Notes: generated by a model from the letters alone, not told the origin. A DNA stretch of 64,000 nt from Chryseobacterium indicum (GCF_021504595.1 NZ_JACSGT010000003.1:124001-188000), one strand, 5' to 3'; positions 50,020-59,833 are shown, numbered from the stretch's first letter. Numbers and translations are program-made.

Positions 50020-50469
50020 TCATTTTTGGAAGAAAAAATTGAAAATCATCCAATAAAAGATGAAATAAAGAAACTTGAGAATGACTTATATAATGGATTC
50101 AGAGGAGGTCGTAACCGCAGCAATATTTTAACACTGTTAAATTCTGAGACAGATAGGATGAGACGGCTGTAACATTTTGAATGAAACTCTGATCAAACTC
50201 ATTTTATAAAATATGGTTTGCAGCAGAAAGATGAGGATCGCAGATTAGTGATTGCTTTGAAAAATTATGCTAAACTGATTCATCTCTCCTCACCTCCAAA
50301 GTTTGAAAATGATCAGGGAATAATTACCAAAAGCGGAATTAACAGAATGATAAAATGGTGTAAACAGGATAGACATCTAATTCAATATGCACGTGATAGA
50401 AACAACTTTAACCTGGATGACGAAGAAAAGCAAGTTCTAGTTACAGAAATAATAAAAATGATATCTTAA
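50020..50469 (+). pseudogene. broken gene with two in-frame stops
   Basis: One continuous frame reads ..EEKIENHPIKDEIKKLENDL.. to TAA at 50170, then a TGA at 50182, then continues ..FIKYGLQQKDEDRRLVIALK.. to a final stop at 50469. The pieces are in the same frame and together look like one helical protein of about 145 residues. No ATG is found at its left edge, so it may also be truncated. No family recognised. Confidence 0.55.
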
Positions 50470-50527
50470 ATTTTATAACATTCTAATAAAATATTAAATC
50501 ATTAGATGATTCAACGAAAAATGAAAC

Positions 50528-51034
50528 ATGAAACATGAAATACTCAAAATATTAGATAAAAAGCACCTTTTAATTGTAGGAAAATCTGAAACTGAAAGGC
50601 GAAATTTCGTCGGTTATATTATTGAAAATACAAATTATGAAACCTTCAGGTTTCCGGCTGGGATGAAACTATTCCATGAATATTCAGACTTTGTAAAAAA
50701 GGAACAGCTTTATCAACCGTGGTATGAAGCAAAAAAATATAGCGGAAACCAAATCTTAGATTTTCATAGAGATTGGATTTCAGAAAATAATTCTCTTTTG
50801 GTTTTGGAAGAGTTTGATTATATGGAGGAATCGTGGAAAATGGAATTATTCAGACTTTTTATCCATGAAACTGAAAACCGCAGAAAAGGTGAAGACAAAA
50901 TTAAAGTCATTTTCTCACAAAATTCTGAAAATGGATTAATCGATAAGCTTTCTCATATTATTACGCTAAAGGAATCCGAAAAAAGGACGAAAAGGCAGAT
51001 CATTGAACAAAACTTAGAATTGATAAACATCTAA
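50528..51034 (+). CDS. P-loop-like small protein
   Basis: A 168-residue protein. HLLIVGKSETERRNFVGY (res about 14-31) looks like a truncated Walker A (GKSE without the leading GxxGx), and NSLLVLEEFDYMEE like Walker B. IKVIFSQNSENGLIDKLSHIITL follows the sensor-like pattern of small ATPases. It could bind a nucleotide but lacks a full fold. Next to a broken gene on the left and a convergent peptide gene on the right; role unknown. Confidence 0.5.
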   Translation: MKHEILKILDKKHLLIVGKSETERRNFVGYIIENTNYETFRFPAGMKLFHEYSDFVKKEQLYQPWYEAKKYSGNQILDFHRDWISENNSLLVLEEFDYMEESWKMELFRLFIHETENRRKGEDKIKVIFSQNSENGLIDKLSHIITLKESEKRTKRQIIEQNLELINI

Positions 51035-51070
51035 AATGTACACCTCATCTTTTGATTAATATTCTAAAAA

Positions 51071-51098
51071 CAAAAAAAGCGGTTGAAAAAACCGCTTT
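51071..51098. terminator. bidirectional terminator
   Basis: Stem AAAGCGGTT/AACCGCTTT, loop GAAAA, T tails on both sides. It ends the P-loop-like gene (plus) and the peptide gene (minus). Confidence 0.8.
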
Positions 51099-51116
51099 AC
51101 TTTTACCAAAGATTTG

Positions 51117-51347
51117 CTAATAAACACATCCGCAACCTGTTTCCCATTCCTGGCAAAGACGAATAGGTTCATTACACCATCCGCCGCCGCCACCGCCGCC
51201 GGTTACTCTGTAGCATATACCATCGTTACAGTAATAAGATCCTACAGTGGGTGGACAGTTTCCATCCATGTCGCAGACTGCGTAAGCAACGTCGCCGCCG
51301 CTGATGAGTACGAGCTGACTTCTTTTTAATTTTTTTAGATTTTTCAT
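51117..51347 (-). CDS. double-glycine-leader cysteine-rich peptide (bacteriocin-like precursor)
   Basis: A 76-residue protein. The leader MKNLKKLKRSQLVLISGG ends in the GG cleavage motif seen in many Chryseobacterium bacteriocin-like peptides. The core holds seven cysteines (DMDGNCP.., YYCNDGICYRV, WCNEPIRLCQ, CGCVY) and a run of seven glycines. Presumably cut and exported by a peptidase-containing ABC transporter, but none lies in this window. Activity unknown; disulfide or other ring formation is likely. Confidence 0.75.
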   Translation of the reverse strand: MKNLKKLKRSQLVLISGGDVAYAVCDMDGNCPPTVGSYYCNDGICYRVTGGGGGGGWCNEPIRLCQEWETGCGCVY

Positions 51348-51426
51348 AATGAATATTTTTAATTTGCTGATTACTAAGGTATAAAATTTTTAAATCACTT
51401 ACAAGTGTTTTATATAAACCAGATAT

Positions 51427-51503
51427 CGCGGATTTGTAATCCGTGACTTCATTAGCCATCGAAAATATAAAGGAAGCACGGATTGCAAATCCACATTACA
51501 CAA
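51427..51503. repeat. REP-like pair upstream of the peptide gene
   Basis: GCGGATTTGTAATCCG and CACGGATTGCAAATCC are two short palindromic units about 60 bp apart, typical of REP-type repeats in this phylum. No gene. Confidence 0.5.
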
Positions 51504-51510
51504 ATTCTTT

Positions 51511-52623
51511 TTATTCTAAAAAACTAATCAAGGGTTTACAAAAAGATTTATTTACTACACGATCTCTTAATTTAGCTTTACTATTAAAATTTCTGCTAAT
51601 ATTTTTATAAACATCTAAATAATTATCTTGAGTAGCAGATTTTTGATAATAATAAATTTTCACTGATGCACAATTGTCATGTTCAAATATTGTATTAAGT
51701 AAAGTTCTATCAGTATTTCCACATGAATGTCCCATTATACAGACCTGAAATAAATCCGAATCAATGTATTCTAAGACTTGCTTATAATTTTCAGTTTTAG
51801 CATAATTAATAGATTTAAAATGTTCAAGGAATCGGTTATCATTCATATTTTCAATTACTGAATATTCAGAATCAAGCTCGTCTCCATATCCGAAAATAAT
51901 TGGGTTTTCAGCGTCATTCAGTTTTCCATGAATATTTATTGTTTGAGCTTTGTCCTTTTTGTATAAATCTGCGGTTCCTGTGTAATTAAAATTTAGTAAT
52001 AATATTGTTTCTGAATCAAAACTTTTATTAGCTTTTTTAAAATCAAGATAAATTCTTTCTGTTGCTATTTTCCTACCTACTTCATTAGTTGACCAAGCAT
52101 CGTATTTCCTTGATAAAGAAAATTTCGCATCTTGTGATAACTCATTAAATAAAATTGGACTATAAATATGTTCTGAAATTTCTGATATAGAATTATTATT
52201 CTTTTCTACAAATTCATCTTCAACTTTCGTTAGATATTTTTCTAAATGATTTATGAATGAATAAAAATCAGAGTTAAGTTTATCAATATTATTAATATCA
52301 GCTTGTTTTAACACTTCATAAAAAAAGCCTTCTAAATCGTAATAATTAAGAGTTCGAAATCTTTTAAGTACATATTCAAAAAAAATATTATTGAATTTAA
52401 ATGCTTTTAAATCTTTTTTAAAGCCATAATTTGATGGATTATAATATTTATACTCCTTACTTACAGAAACATCAGTATTATCCTCATATTCATCGTAGTT
52501 TAACGATCTATTATAAAATTCATTTTTAAGATCATTTTCAAAATCATCAATAAAATCACTGTAGCTCGTTTTCATTCCATGAGCCAAATCGAACCCATTC
52601 CCAATTAGTATAATTTTATTCAT
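51511..52623 (-). CDS. AbiH-family abortive-infection protein
   Basis: A 370-residue protein from ATG 52623. The longer frame at 52686 reads through a terminator and is rejected. The opening MNKIILIGNGFDLAHGMKTSYSDF is the hallmark of AbiH phage-defence proteins. The C-terminal MGHSCGNTDRTLLNTIF matches the conserved end of the family. Mechanism unknown; AbiH was found as a phage abortive-infection factor in lactococci. Single gene, very AT-rich compared with the flanking uxaA operon, which suggests horizontal arrival. Confidence 0.85.
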   Translation of the reverse strand: MNKIILIGNGFDLAHGMKTSYSDFIDDFENDLKNEFYNRSLNYDEYEDNTDVSVSKEYKYYNPSNYGFKKDLKAFKFNNIFFEYVLKRFRTLNYYDLEGFFYEVLKQADINNIDKLNSDFYSFINHLEKYLTKVEDEFVEKNNNSISEISEHIYSPILFNELSQDAKFSLSRKYDAWSTNEVGRKIATERIYLDFKKANKSFDSETILLLNFNYTGTADLYKKDKAQTINIHGKLNDAENPIIFGYGDELDSEYSVIENMNDNRFLEHFKSINYAKTENYKQVLEYIDSDLFQVCIMGHSCGNTDRTLLNTIFEHDNCASVKIYYYQKSATQDNYLDVYKNISRNFNSKAKLRDRVVNKSFCKPLISFLE

Positions 52624-52642
52624 TAGTTTTTTTATAAAAATA

Positions 52643-52684
52643 CAAAAAAGAAAATGCTCCCTACACAAAGCAGGAAGCATTTTC
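52643..52684 (-). terminator. terminator of the hexuronate operon
   Basis: Stem GAAAATGCTTCC/GGGAGCATTTTC with an 11-nt loop and T-rich tail on the minus strand, 29 bp after the uxaA stop. Confidence 0.8.
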
Positions 52685-52712
52685 AACCCTAATATTTAAT
52701 ATAAGTAAATCA

Positions 52713-54329
52713 TTACAAAGAGACCCCTCGTCTCCATGGAATGAAATCATTCTGATTCAGTAAGTCAGCTTTGGTTTTCACTTCGCCACTTGCCACTTTA
52801 ATGATGTATTCGAGCAGTTCGTCTGCTGCTTCAGGAATGGTTTTATCTCCGCTGATGACCGTTCCTGCATTGAAATCGATAATATCAGACATTTTTTCAG
52901 CTAAAATAGTATTTGAAGAAATTTTAATTACCGGAGCAATCGGATTTCCCATCGGTGTTCCGAGACCTGTGGTGAAAAGGACAACTGTTGCTCCGGAGCC
53001 AACCAAAGCCGTTGTACATTCGGCATCATTTCCGGGGGTGCAAAGCAAATTCAGTCCCGGTTTTGTCGCATATTCTGTAAAATCCAGAACCTCAACAATC
53101 GGAGCAGAACCACCCTTTTTAGCTGCTCCCGCGGATTTCATGGCATCAGTAATCAAACCGTCTTTGATGTTTCCGGGAGACGGATTCATATCAAAACCTG
53201 AACCTGCCGCCACAACAGATTTTTCAAAATCTTTCATGAGCTTAAGGAATTTTACACCGTCTTCATCGTTGATGCAACGGTTGACCAGCTCCTGCTCTAC
53301 TCCACACAATTCCGGGAACTCGGCAAGCATCGTTGTTCCGCCAACTGCCGCCATAATATCTGAAACCTCCCCCAAAACTGGGTTTGCAGAAATTCCGGAG
53401 AAACCGTCGGAACCGCCACATTCTAAACCGATATTCAGCTTTGTGATGGAGGCAGGTTTTCTTTCAATATTATTAGCTTGTTTAATTCCTTCATAAGAAT
53501 CTTTGATGACGCCGGTCAGCATTTCATCAATCGTTCCCGATTTTTGCTGTTCGTAAACAACAATCGGTTTCTTATTATCGGGAGCCAAAGCGTGAAGCGC
53601 ATCCATAAAAATCTGCACCTGAAGATTCTGACAGCCTAAGCTGAGAACCGTTGCACCGGCAACATTCGGGTTGTTCACATATCCTGCAAACAGTCTTCCC
53701 AATGCTTCCGCGTCCTGACGAATTCCGCCACAACCGCCTTGATGGGTGATAAATCTTACATCGATATTTTTAAATACTCTGGTGTCTTCTTTCTCTTCCA
53801 CTGCTGTATCGGAGGTTTCGCCACCATTTAATAATGACCTTAATAAAAGCTGATGTTTACTCGCTTTTTCGTGTAACAGCTCTTTTTCAAAAATATCTTT
53901 CAGCGTTTCGATATTTTTGTTTTCGCAGAATACCAAAGGAAAAAACAGCCAGATGTTTTCCGTTCCCACCTGTCCGTCTTCACGGTGGTATCCCATGAAA
54001 GTACGGTCTTTCCATCGATCTACATTCGGGGGAATCCAGCCTAAAGTTTCAGTTTTGCCTTCTACTTTTGCGCTTTGGTGTTTTACGTTTTCGGTTGTAA
54101 TTACCTCACCTTTTTTGATGTGTTGATTAGCTTTTCCGACAATGACACCATACATGATGATCTGATCTCCTTCTTGAAAATCTACCGCAGCAAATTTATG
54201 TTTAGCCTTAATGTCTTTTACAAACGTGTATTCTGCACCGTCAAGATGTACCGATTCTCCGGCAGATAAATCCAGCAGCGCTACAATAACGTTGTCTTTG
54301 GGATTTACTTTCAGGACTTTCTTTTGCAT
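52713..54329 (-). CDS. uxaA: altronate dehydratase
   Basis: A 538-residue full-length UxaA: N-terminal SAF-type domain (KVNPKDNVIVALLDLSAGE, res 1-95), then the dehydratase with GYHREDGQVGTENIW, THQGGCGGIRQDAE, SLGCQNLQ, GLECGGSDGFSGI and GTVISGDKTIPEAADELLEYI. An Fe/Mn enzyme that converts D-altronate to 2-keto-3-deoxygluconate. Last gene of the operon, 5 bp after uxaB, followed by a terminator. Confidence 0.95.
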   Translation of the reverse strand: MQKKVLKVNPKDNVIVALLDLSAGESVHLDGAEYTFVKDIKAKHKFAAVDFQEGDQIIMYGVIVGKANQHIKKGEVITTENVKHQSAKVEGKTETLGWIPPNVDRWKDRTFMGYHREDGQVGTENIWLFFPLVFCENKNIETLKDIFEKELLHEKASKHQLLLRSLLNGGETSDTAVEEKEDTRVFKNIDVRFITHQGGCGGIRQDAEALGRLFAGYVNNPNVAGATVLSLGCQNLQVQIFMDALHALAPDNKKPIVVYEQQKSGTIDEMLTGVIKDSYEGIKQANNIERKPASITKLNIGLECGGSDGFSGISANPVLGEVSDIMAAVGGTTMLAEFPELCGVEQELVNRCINDEDGVKFLKLMKDFEKSVVAAGSGFDMNPSPGNIKDGLITDAMKSAGAAKKGGSAPIVEVLDFTEYATKPGLNLLCTPGNDAECTTALVGSGATVVLFTTGLGTPMGNPIAPVIKISSNTILAEKMSDIIDFNAGTVISGDKTIPEAADELLEYIIKVASGEVKTKADLLNQNDFIPWRRGVSL

Positions 54330-54334
54330 GATTT

Positions 54335-55798
54335 TTAAGAATTGAATTCTACAAAATTGTTATACGCAGTTTCCATATCATTATGATCGATTTTATACAA
54401 TGCTTTTGCCACCGCTGTTTTCAGACCTTCAACCTGAGTAAGATCTGTGTCCCAGAAAGAAGTTTCAGAAAGTGTTAATTCAGCGACTTTTTCATATTCT
54501 TCGTTTGCCCAGATTTCTTTGAATTTAGCAACGATTCCTTCTTCATCATTTAAAGGAAGAGCTTTTTCGCCGAAACTTCCCTGATAGAATCTGATGAGAC
54601 TTGCCAACGAAAAGGTAAGGTTTACCGGCAATTTTCCGTTGTTTTCAACATAGGTAAGTAAACTTGGCAATACTCTTACTTTAAATTTAGATACAAAATA
54701 TAAAGCAATACTTGCCAAATGGTGCTTAATGAAAGGATTTCTGAAACGGTCGAAAACTTCTTCCGCGAATTCTTTCAGTTCTGTTTCATCTAAACCTAAT
54801 GTGGGATTCACTTCATTAAAAATAGCATCCTTCAGGAACTTTCCGATAAATTGGTCATCCACGGATTCTTTAACCGTTTCTTTTCCCGATAAAATTGCCG
54901 GAGCCAACATTAAAGTGTGACCGCCATTCAGAATTCTTACTTTTCTTAAACGGTATGGCTGAATATCATCCACCACCAAAATCTGCTCGTTGATTTTGTT
55001 GAAGGGAATTCTGGCATTTAAATTTCCGGCTTCCTGAATGACAAAAAGAAGGAATGTTTCCGAAACCACCATCATCTGATCTTCATAATCCAGCCGATCT
55101 TCATAAGATTCTGCATCATCTTTCGGATAACCCGGAACAATTCTGTCCACCAAAGTATTATGGAAATAATTGTTTTGATGAATCCACTCCACAAATGCAT
55201 CTTCTAAATTCCAGAGTTGAGCATATTTGATGATAATATCTCTTAAAACAAATGCATTGTCTTCAATTAATTCGCAGGGAATAATTCTCAATCCTTTATC
55301 AGCCGCTCCATTGAAGTATTTAAATCTTTCGTAAAGTAAAACTACTACTTTCGCAGGGAAATTTTTGTGTGGACCTTCATAAGAAGTTTCCGTTTCATCA
55401 AAAGCGATCCCTGTTTCCGTGGTATTGGAAAAGATAAATTCCAGTTCTTCTTCTTTTGCCAAAGCTAAAAAATCATCGTAATTGGTATAAGGATTAATTG
55501 ATTTCTGAATGGCAGAAATAACGTGCTTTTCATCAATAATTTCTCCTTTTTTAATTCCTCTTGTGAAAAGGGTGTATAAATTATCCTGCTCTTCCATTTT
55601 CTGAATAGAGCCGTTTGGTGTTGCCTGTAAGTTGACAATCCCCCCTTTCCAGTCGGTTTCTTTATTTAATTTATCAATTACATAATCTGTGAATCCTCTC
55701 ATGAAATTTCCGCCACCAAACTGAACGATTTTAATGGGAAGTTTTTCCTGAGTATTATTTAATTCACGATTTAATTTTTGTTTTATCTGATTTTCCAT
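54335..55798 (-). CDS. uxaB: tagaturonate reductase
   Basis: A 487-residue protein from ATG 55798. The longer frame from 55897 reads into a dispersed repeat. Mannitol dehydrogenase superfamily: KIVQFGGGNFMRGFTDYVIDKL (NAD site), FIFSNTTETGIAFDE, RIVPGYPKDDAES and RILNGGHTLMLAPAI with the catalytic Lys/Asn..His region. Reduces D-tagaturonate to D-altronate. Five bp before uxaA. Confidence 0.93.
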   Translation of the reverse strand: MENQIKQKLNRELNNTQEKLPIKIVQFGGGNFMRGFTDYVIDKLNKETDWKGGIVNLQATPNGSIQKMEEQDNLYTLFTRGIKKGEIIDEKHVISAIQKSINPYTNYDDFLALAKEEELEFIFSNTTETGIAFDETETSYEGPHKNFPAKVVVLLYERFKYFNGAADKGLRIIPCELIEDNAFVLRDIIIKYAQLWNLEDAFVEWIHQNNYFHNTLVDRIVPGYPKDDAESYEDRLDYEDQMMVVSETFLLFVIQEAGNLNARIPFNKINEQILVVDDIQPYRLRKVRILNGGHTLMLAPAILSGKETVKESVDDQFIGKFLKDAIFNEVNPTLGLDETELKEFAEEVFDRFRNPFIKHHLASIALYFVSKFKVRVLPSLLTYVENNGKLPVNLTFSLASLIRFYQGSFGEKALPLNDEEGIVAKFKEIWANEEYEKVAELTLSETSFWDTDLTQVEGLKTAVAKALYKIDHNDMETAYNNFVEFNS

Positions 55799-55835
55799 TT
55801 TTCTAATATTGTTGCACTGGCTTTGGTTTGTTTTA

Positions 55836-56234
55836 AACGCAAAGGCGCAAAGTTTTTTTGAATAATAACTGTTTTTAAGTTCGCAAAGGCGTTTCACTTA
55901 AATAAGATCACTAAGAGTTTATTTACTTTCTATATATTTTAACCATTAAGATTGATTAAGGGGTTAAGATTAGTTAAGAGAAATAAATTTCGTAAGATTG
56001 AATTTAATTTGCTTGCAAATTCTTAATTCTACTTAACTTCTTACCTATTTCTTAATGGTTTAATTTTTTGCGGTGATTTTTGGTTTTGAACGCAAAGTCC
56101 GCAAAGTTTTTTTGACTACTGACTGTTTTTAAGTTCGCAAAGGCGTTTCACTTAAATAAGATCACTAAGAGTTTTTATTTGGACTTAAGGGTACTTTTGC
56201 CAAACCTATAAGGTTTTTGAAACCTTATAGGTTT
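55836..56234. repeat. repeat block between exuT and uxaB
   Basis: An AACGC-type repeat (55836-55917), a full TTAACCATTAAGA inverted element (55939-56063), a second AACGC-type repeat (56088-56172) and the palindrome AAACCTATAAGG/CCTTATAGGTTT (56202-56234). No gene in 440 bp. Confidence 0.7.
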
Positions 56235-56238
56235 AGTT

Positions 56239-57774
56239 CTATTTGCTAATGACTTTATATTTCGGAACCAGTATTCTCATTACTGTCCATGCAATAAGGT
56301 ACGCTACGGCACAGATTGAAAAAATAATCATGTAGCCTTTATCAATTCCGTCCTTAACGATTGCACCGGATTTTTCCAATTGTTCAAAAAATCCATCCGG
56401 TAATCTTTCGTTGATGTATTGAGGATATTTTTCAAGCAAAGGAATTCCGTCTACGGTTGTCCATACTTTGTGAGCGTGATCGAATAAAACTCCGGAAGAT
56501 TTATTAATTAAAAAAGAACCGATTCCGCCTGCCATTCCGCCAATTCCGGTAATGGTAGCAATGGCTTTTTTAGGGAACATATCGCCGACCGTCGAGAAAA
56601 TGTTTGCCGACCAAGCCTGATGTGCAGCTCCGGCAATTCCGATAATCAAAACAGGAATCCAGTATGTTACCGAACCTAATGGCTGTGCCAAAAGTGCCAA
56701 AAGCGGAAAAAATGCGAAAATCAACATGGCTTTCATTCTTCCTGAATAGGCATTCATTCCTTTCTTTTCAACAAAATATTTTGGAAGCCATCCTCCAATG
56801 ATGGAGAATAAAGTGATCATATACAATACAAATAACGGAAAAGCACTTTGCGTAGAATCCATTTTGTAAACGGAACTTAAATACGCCGGAGTCCAGAATA
56901 AAAAGAACCACCAAACACCATCCGTCATGAATTTTCCAAAAGCAAATGCCCAGGTCTGTCTATAACTGAAACATTCTTTGAATGTGAATTTTCGTTCTTC
57001 TGTTGTTACCGTATTTTCTTCAACAACAGCATCTTCCTGATCCTGATTAATATACGTAAGCTCATGTTCATTCACTTTATGATGCTGATGCGGTTTTTTG
57101 TAGTAAAATACCCAAAGTCCCATCCATACAAATCCTAAAGCTCCAATGATGATGAACGCCCATTCCCAACCCATCGATTTGGCAATGAAAGGAATTGTAA
57201 CTGGTGCAGCCAAAGCTCCCACCGTTGCTCCTGCATTCCAGATACTTGTAGAAAAAGCTCTGTCTTTTTTAGGAAAATATTCTGCTGTCGTTTTAATAGC
57301 TGCCGGAAAATTTCCCGCTTCACCAATCGCCAAAACGAAACGTGCAAAAATGAACAAAGTTACACTTGTACTGATAATGGCAGAAGTATTGGAAACTGTA
57401 GAAATCAATTCTTTAGATCCCTGAAAACCTGCTAACCAGTTTCCGGTGAGAATTCCTGAAGTGGCAATTCCGCAAAAAGCATGTAAAACAGCACCGACTG
57501 ACCAAACTCCTATTGCCCAAAGAAAACCTTTTTTGGTATCCATCCAGTCGACAAATTTCCCTGCGAAAAGCATTCCTACGGCATAGAAAATGGAAAACAG
57601 CGCAGTGATATTTCCGTAATCGTTATTGTTCCAGTGAAATTCCGGAGCAATGAAATCTTTCCATGTTAATGATAAAACCTGCCGATCCAGATAATTAATG
57701 GTCGTCGCAATAAACAGCAGCGAGCATATCGTCCATCTGAATGCACTTGGTTTAATAGATTTAACTGAACTCAT
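56239..57774 (-). CDS. exuT: hexuronate transporter, MFS
   Basis: A 511-residue protein with about 12 membrane segments. INYLDRQVLSLTWKDF near the start, RFVLAIGEAGNFPAAIKTTAEYFPKKDRAF (the ExuT/anion-cation symporter signature) and FWTPAYLSSVYKMD follow. The N-terminus MSSVKSIKPSAFRWTI is typical. A loop near the C-terminus (LPDGFFEQLEKSGAIVKDGI) is longer than in E. coli ExuT. Imports galacturonate/glucuronate across the inner membrane. Between kdgA and uxaB in the operon. Confidence 0.9.
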   Translation of the reverse strand: MSSVKSIKPSAFRWTICSLLFIATTINYLDRQVLSLTWKDFIAPEFHWNNNDYGNITALFSIFYAVGMLFAGKFVDWMDTKKGFLWAIGVWSVGAVLHAFCGIATSGILTGNWLAGFQGSKELISTVSNTSAIISTSVTLFIFARFVLAIGEAGNFPAAIKTTAEYFPKKDRAFSTSIWNAGATVGALAAPVTIPFIAKSMGWEWAFIIIGALGFVWMGLWVFYYKKPHQHHKVNEHELTYINQDQEDAVVEENTVTTEERKFTFKECFSYRQTWAFAFGKFMTDGVWWFFLFWTPAYLSSVYKMDSTQSAFPLFVLYMITLFSIIGGWLPKYFVEKKGMNAYSGRMKAMLIFAFFPLLALLAQPLGSVTYWIPVLIIGIAGAAHQAWSANIFSTVGDMFPKKAIATITGIGGMAGGIGSFLINKSSGVLFDHAHKVWTTVDGIPLLEKYPQYINERLPDGFFEQLEKSGAIVKDGIDKGYMIIFSICAVAYLIAWTVMRILVPKYKVISK

Positions 57775-57828
57775 ACTTGTTTAGAATTTAGTTATTTTTT
57801 GTTTTAATTTTTAATGATGTGTTTTTTG

Positions 57829-57918
57829 AACGCAGAGAGCGCAAAGATTTTCTTTTTAAACTTCATGTATATTTTTAAGTTCGCAAAGGCGTTTCACTTA
57901 AATTAAGAACACAAAGTT
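57829..57918. repeat. AACGC-type repeat between kdgA and exuT
   Basis: AACGCAGAGAGCGCAAAG on the left, TTCGCAAAGGCGTTTCACTT on the right. It fills most of the gap. Confidence 0.7.
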
Positions 57919-57942
57919 ATTTTCTTGCGTTATTTTTCGTTA

Positions 57943-58602
57943 TTATTTTAAAGTCTGGATGATTTCCAATACTTTTTTCGTTTCATTTTCAATGGTTGCG
58001 TAATCTTTAGAAGCCATCAAATTTTTGCTAATAAGTTTACTTCCCATTCCTACCGCAGAAACTCCGGCTTTGAACCAACTTTCAATACTTTCTTTCGTGA
58101 TATCTACTCCACCTGTCGGCATGAATTTCAGATTCGGGAAAACATCTTTGATGGAACTCATAAATCCTGCTCCCAAAGCATTTCCGGGAAATAATTTAAT
58201 AAATGCTACTCCTGCGGCTTCTGCGGCGATAATTTCAGTCGGCGTCATGCAACCCGGACTGTACAATACATCTTTTGGAATTAAAAATGCAGCAACTTCA
58301 GCTACAAAGCCCGGACTGATAAAGAAATCTGCTCCCACTTTGTAATATTCTTCCGCTTGTTGTACATTTTTAATGGTTCCGATTCCCAGAAGCATTTCCG
58401 GTATTTCTAAATCTCGGACTTCTATCATTTTTTTAAAATTGCTTAATGCAGATTCTCCGCGGCTTGTATATTCTACTGCGCGAATTCCTGCTTTGTAAAG
58501 CGATTTCAGTATGTCTATAGTTACCGTTTCATCATCATTATAATACAAAGGCAAAATCCCCTGATTAACGATGGCGTTGGTAACGGTTTGAATTTTTGTC
58601 AT
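57943..58602 (-). CDS. kdgA: KDPG / 2-keto-4-hydroxyglutarate aldolase
   Basis: A 219-residue class I aldolase of the Eda type. QGILPLYYNDD (start of barrel), AVEYTSRGESAL, LLGIGTIKNVQQAEEYYKVGADFFISPGF, the Schiff-base lysine in VAFIKLFPGNALG, and FMPTGGVD. Cleaves 2-keto-3-deoxy-6-phosphogluconate to pyruvate and glyceraldehyde-3-phosphate. Follows kdgK. Confidence 0.92.
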   Translation of the reverse strand: MTKIQTVTNAIVNQGILPLYYNDDETVTIDILKSLYKAGIRAVEYTSRGESALSNFKKMIEVRDLEIPEMLLGIGTIKNVQQAEEYYKVGADFFISPGFVAEVAAFLIPKDVLYSPGCMTPTEIIAAEAAGVAFIKLFPGNALGAGFMSSIKDVFPNLKFMPTGGVDITKESIESWFKAGVSAVGMGSKLISKNLMASKDYATIENETKKVLEIIQTLK

Positions 58603-58678
58603 TTTTTTTAAATTATTCTGTTTGAAAAATAATCTTTGATGGAATAAAACCTATCCTTTAGTGTGCTGTATGCTTTTT

Positions 58679-58767
58679 AACGCAAAGTCCGCAAAGATTT
58701 TCTTTTTAAAACTCGATGTATATTTTTAAGTTCGCAAAGACGTTTCACTTAAATAAGATCACTAAGT
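58679..58767. repeat. AACGC-type repeat between kdgK and kdgA
   Basis: AACGCAAAGTCCGCAAAG on the left, TTCGCAAAGACGTTTCACTT on the right, with one change in the closing GCGTT arm. Confidence 0.7.
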
Positions 58768-58825
58768 TTTTTGATTTAATTCTAAAAAGAATCGCTATAA
58801 ACTATAAACCAGCAACTAAAAACTA

Positions 58826-59833
58826 TTATCTCTTAATTCTTCCTCCGGAATTTCCTACCATTACTTCAAGAATGTCTTCTGCGCTGCAATAGTTGATATC
58901 TCCTAAAATCGTGTGTTTGATGGCACAGGCTGCATTGGCAAAATTCAATGCTTTTTCGTCGTCGAAATTTTTTAAGCCATAAATTAAACCTGCAGCAAAA
59001 GCATCTCCTGTTCCGATTCTGTCGACTACATTGTCTATTTCTAAAAATTGGGTTTCAAAATAATTTCCGTTGATTAAGGCTCTTCCCTGCGTTTGTTGAG
59101 AACTTGCCGTAACCCCGATTCTTATTTTGTCGAAAATTTTATGAATGGACGGACATTGTCTTTTTAATTCTTCACAGGCTTGTAAAAAACCTTCTTTATC
59201 GGATGAAAACTGAGTTCTTAAGATTTCGTTGACTTCATTTACTCCACCGATAAAAATCGTTGATAGAGAAACCAGTTCTTTCAACACTTCGTTTCCGTTT
59301 TTTCCGTATTTCCAAAGGTTGGAACGGTAAGCCGGATCGGTCGTAATCTCGATTCCTAATTCAAGAGCGGTATGTAAACCTTCTTTGAGACTTTCATAAG
59401 CCGATTTTGAAATTCCGGGGCTGATTCCTGTCCAGTGAAAATAATCACAGTCTTCCAAAGCGTTTTTCCAGTCGATTTTCCCTGCTTCGATATTGGCAAA
59501 AGATCCGTTTAATCTGTTATACGCAATTCTGCTTGCGCGAACCGATGATCCTACCTCTAAGAAATACAAACCTAAAGGATGTTCATTTTTAGAAATAAAA
59601 TTGGTGTCAATTCCGAAGCTTTTGACAAAAGAAAGCGCCGATTCTCCCACAAAATCATCCGAAACTGCACTTACATGTTTTACTTCGCATCCCATCGTTG
59701 CTAATGACGAAGCGACATTGAGTTCTGTTCCGCCAAAGAAAAATTCCATTTCATGACTCTGCTTCATGGTTCTGTTTCCGGGAGGGGAAAGCCGCATGAT
59801 GATTTCACCGAAAGTAAGTATTTTTCTAGCCAT
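58826..59833 (-). CDS. kdgK: 2-dehydro-3-deoxygluconokinase
   Basis: A 335-residue PfkB-family kinase. ILTFGEIIMRLSPPGNRT at the N-terminus, FFGGTELNVASSLATMG (substrate site), and RIGTGDAFAAGLIYGL with the catalytic Asp (anion hole). Phosphorylates 2-keto-3-deoxygluconate to KDPG. Its SPPGNRTM.. and GGTELNVA segments are those of KdgK rather than fructokinase. Confidence 0.92.
   Translation of the reverse strand: MARKILTFGEIIMRLSPPGNRTMKQSHEMEFFFGGTELNVASSLATMGCEVKHVSAVSDDFVGESALSFVKSFGIDTNFISKNEHPLGLYFLEVGSSVRASRIAYNRLNGSFANIEAGKIDWKNALEDCDYFHWTGISPGISKSAYESLKEGLHTALELGIEITTDPAYRSNLWKYGKNGNEVLKELVSLSTIFIGGVNEVNEILRTQFSSDKEGFLQACEELKRQCPSIHKIFDKIRIGVTASSQQTQGRALINGNYFETQFLEIDNVVDRIGTGDAFAAGLIYGLKNFDDEKALNFANAACAIKHTILGDINYCSAEDILEVMVGNSGGRIKR

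Noticed and set aside
52771..53496. 241-codon plus-strand frame opposite uxaA
   Set aside because: It is an antisense shadow of a well-supported gene with strong codon structure on the minus strand.
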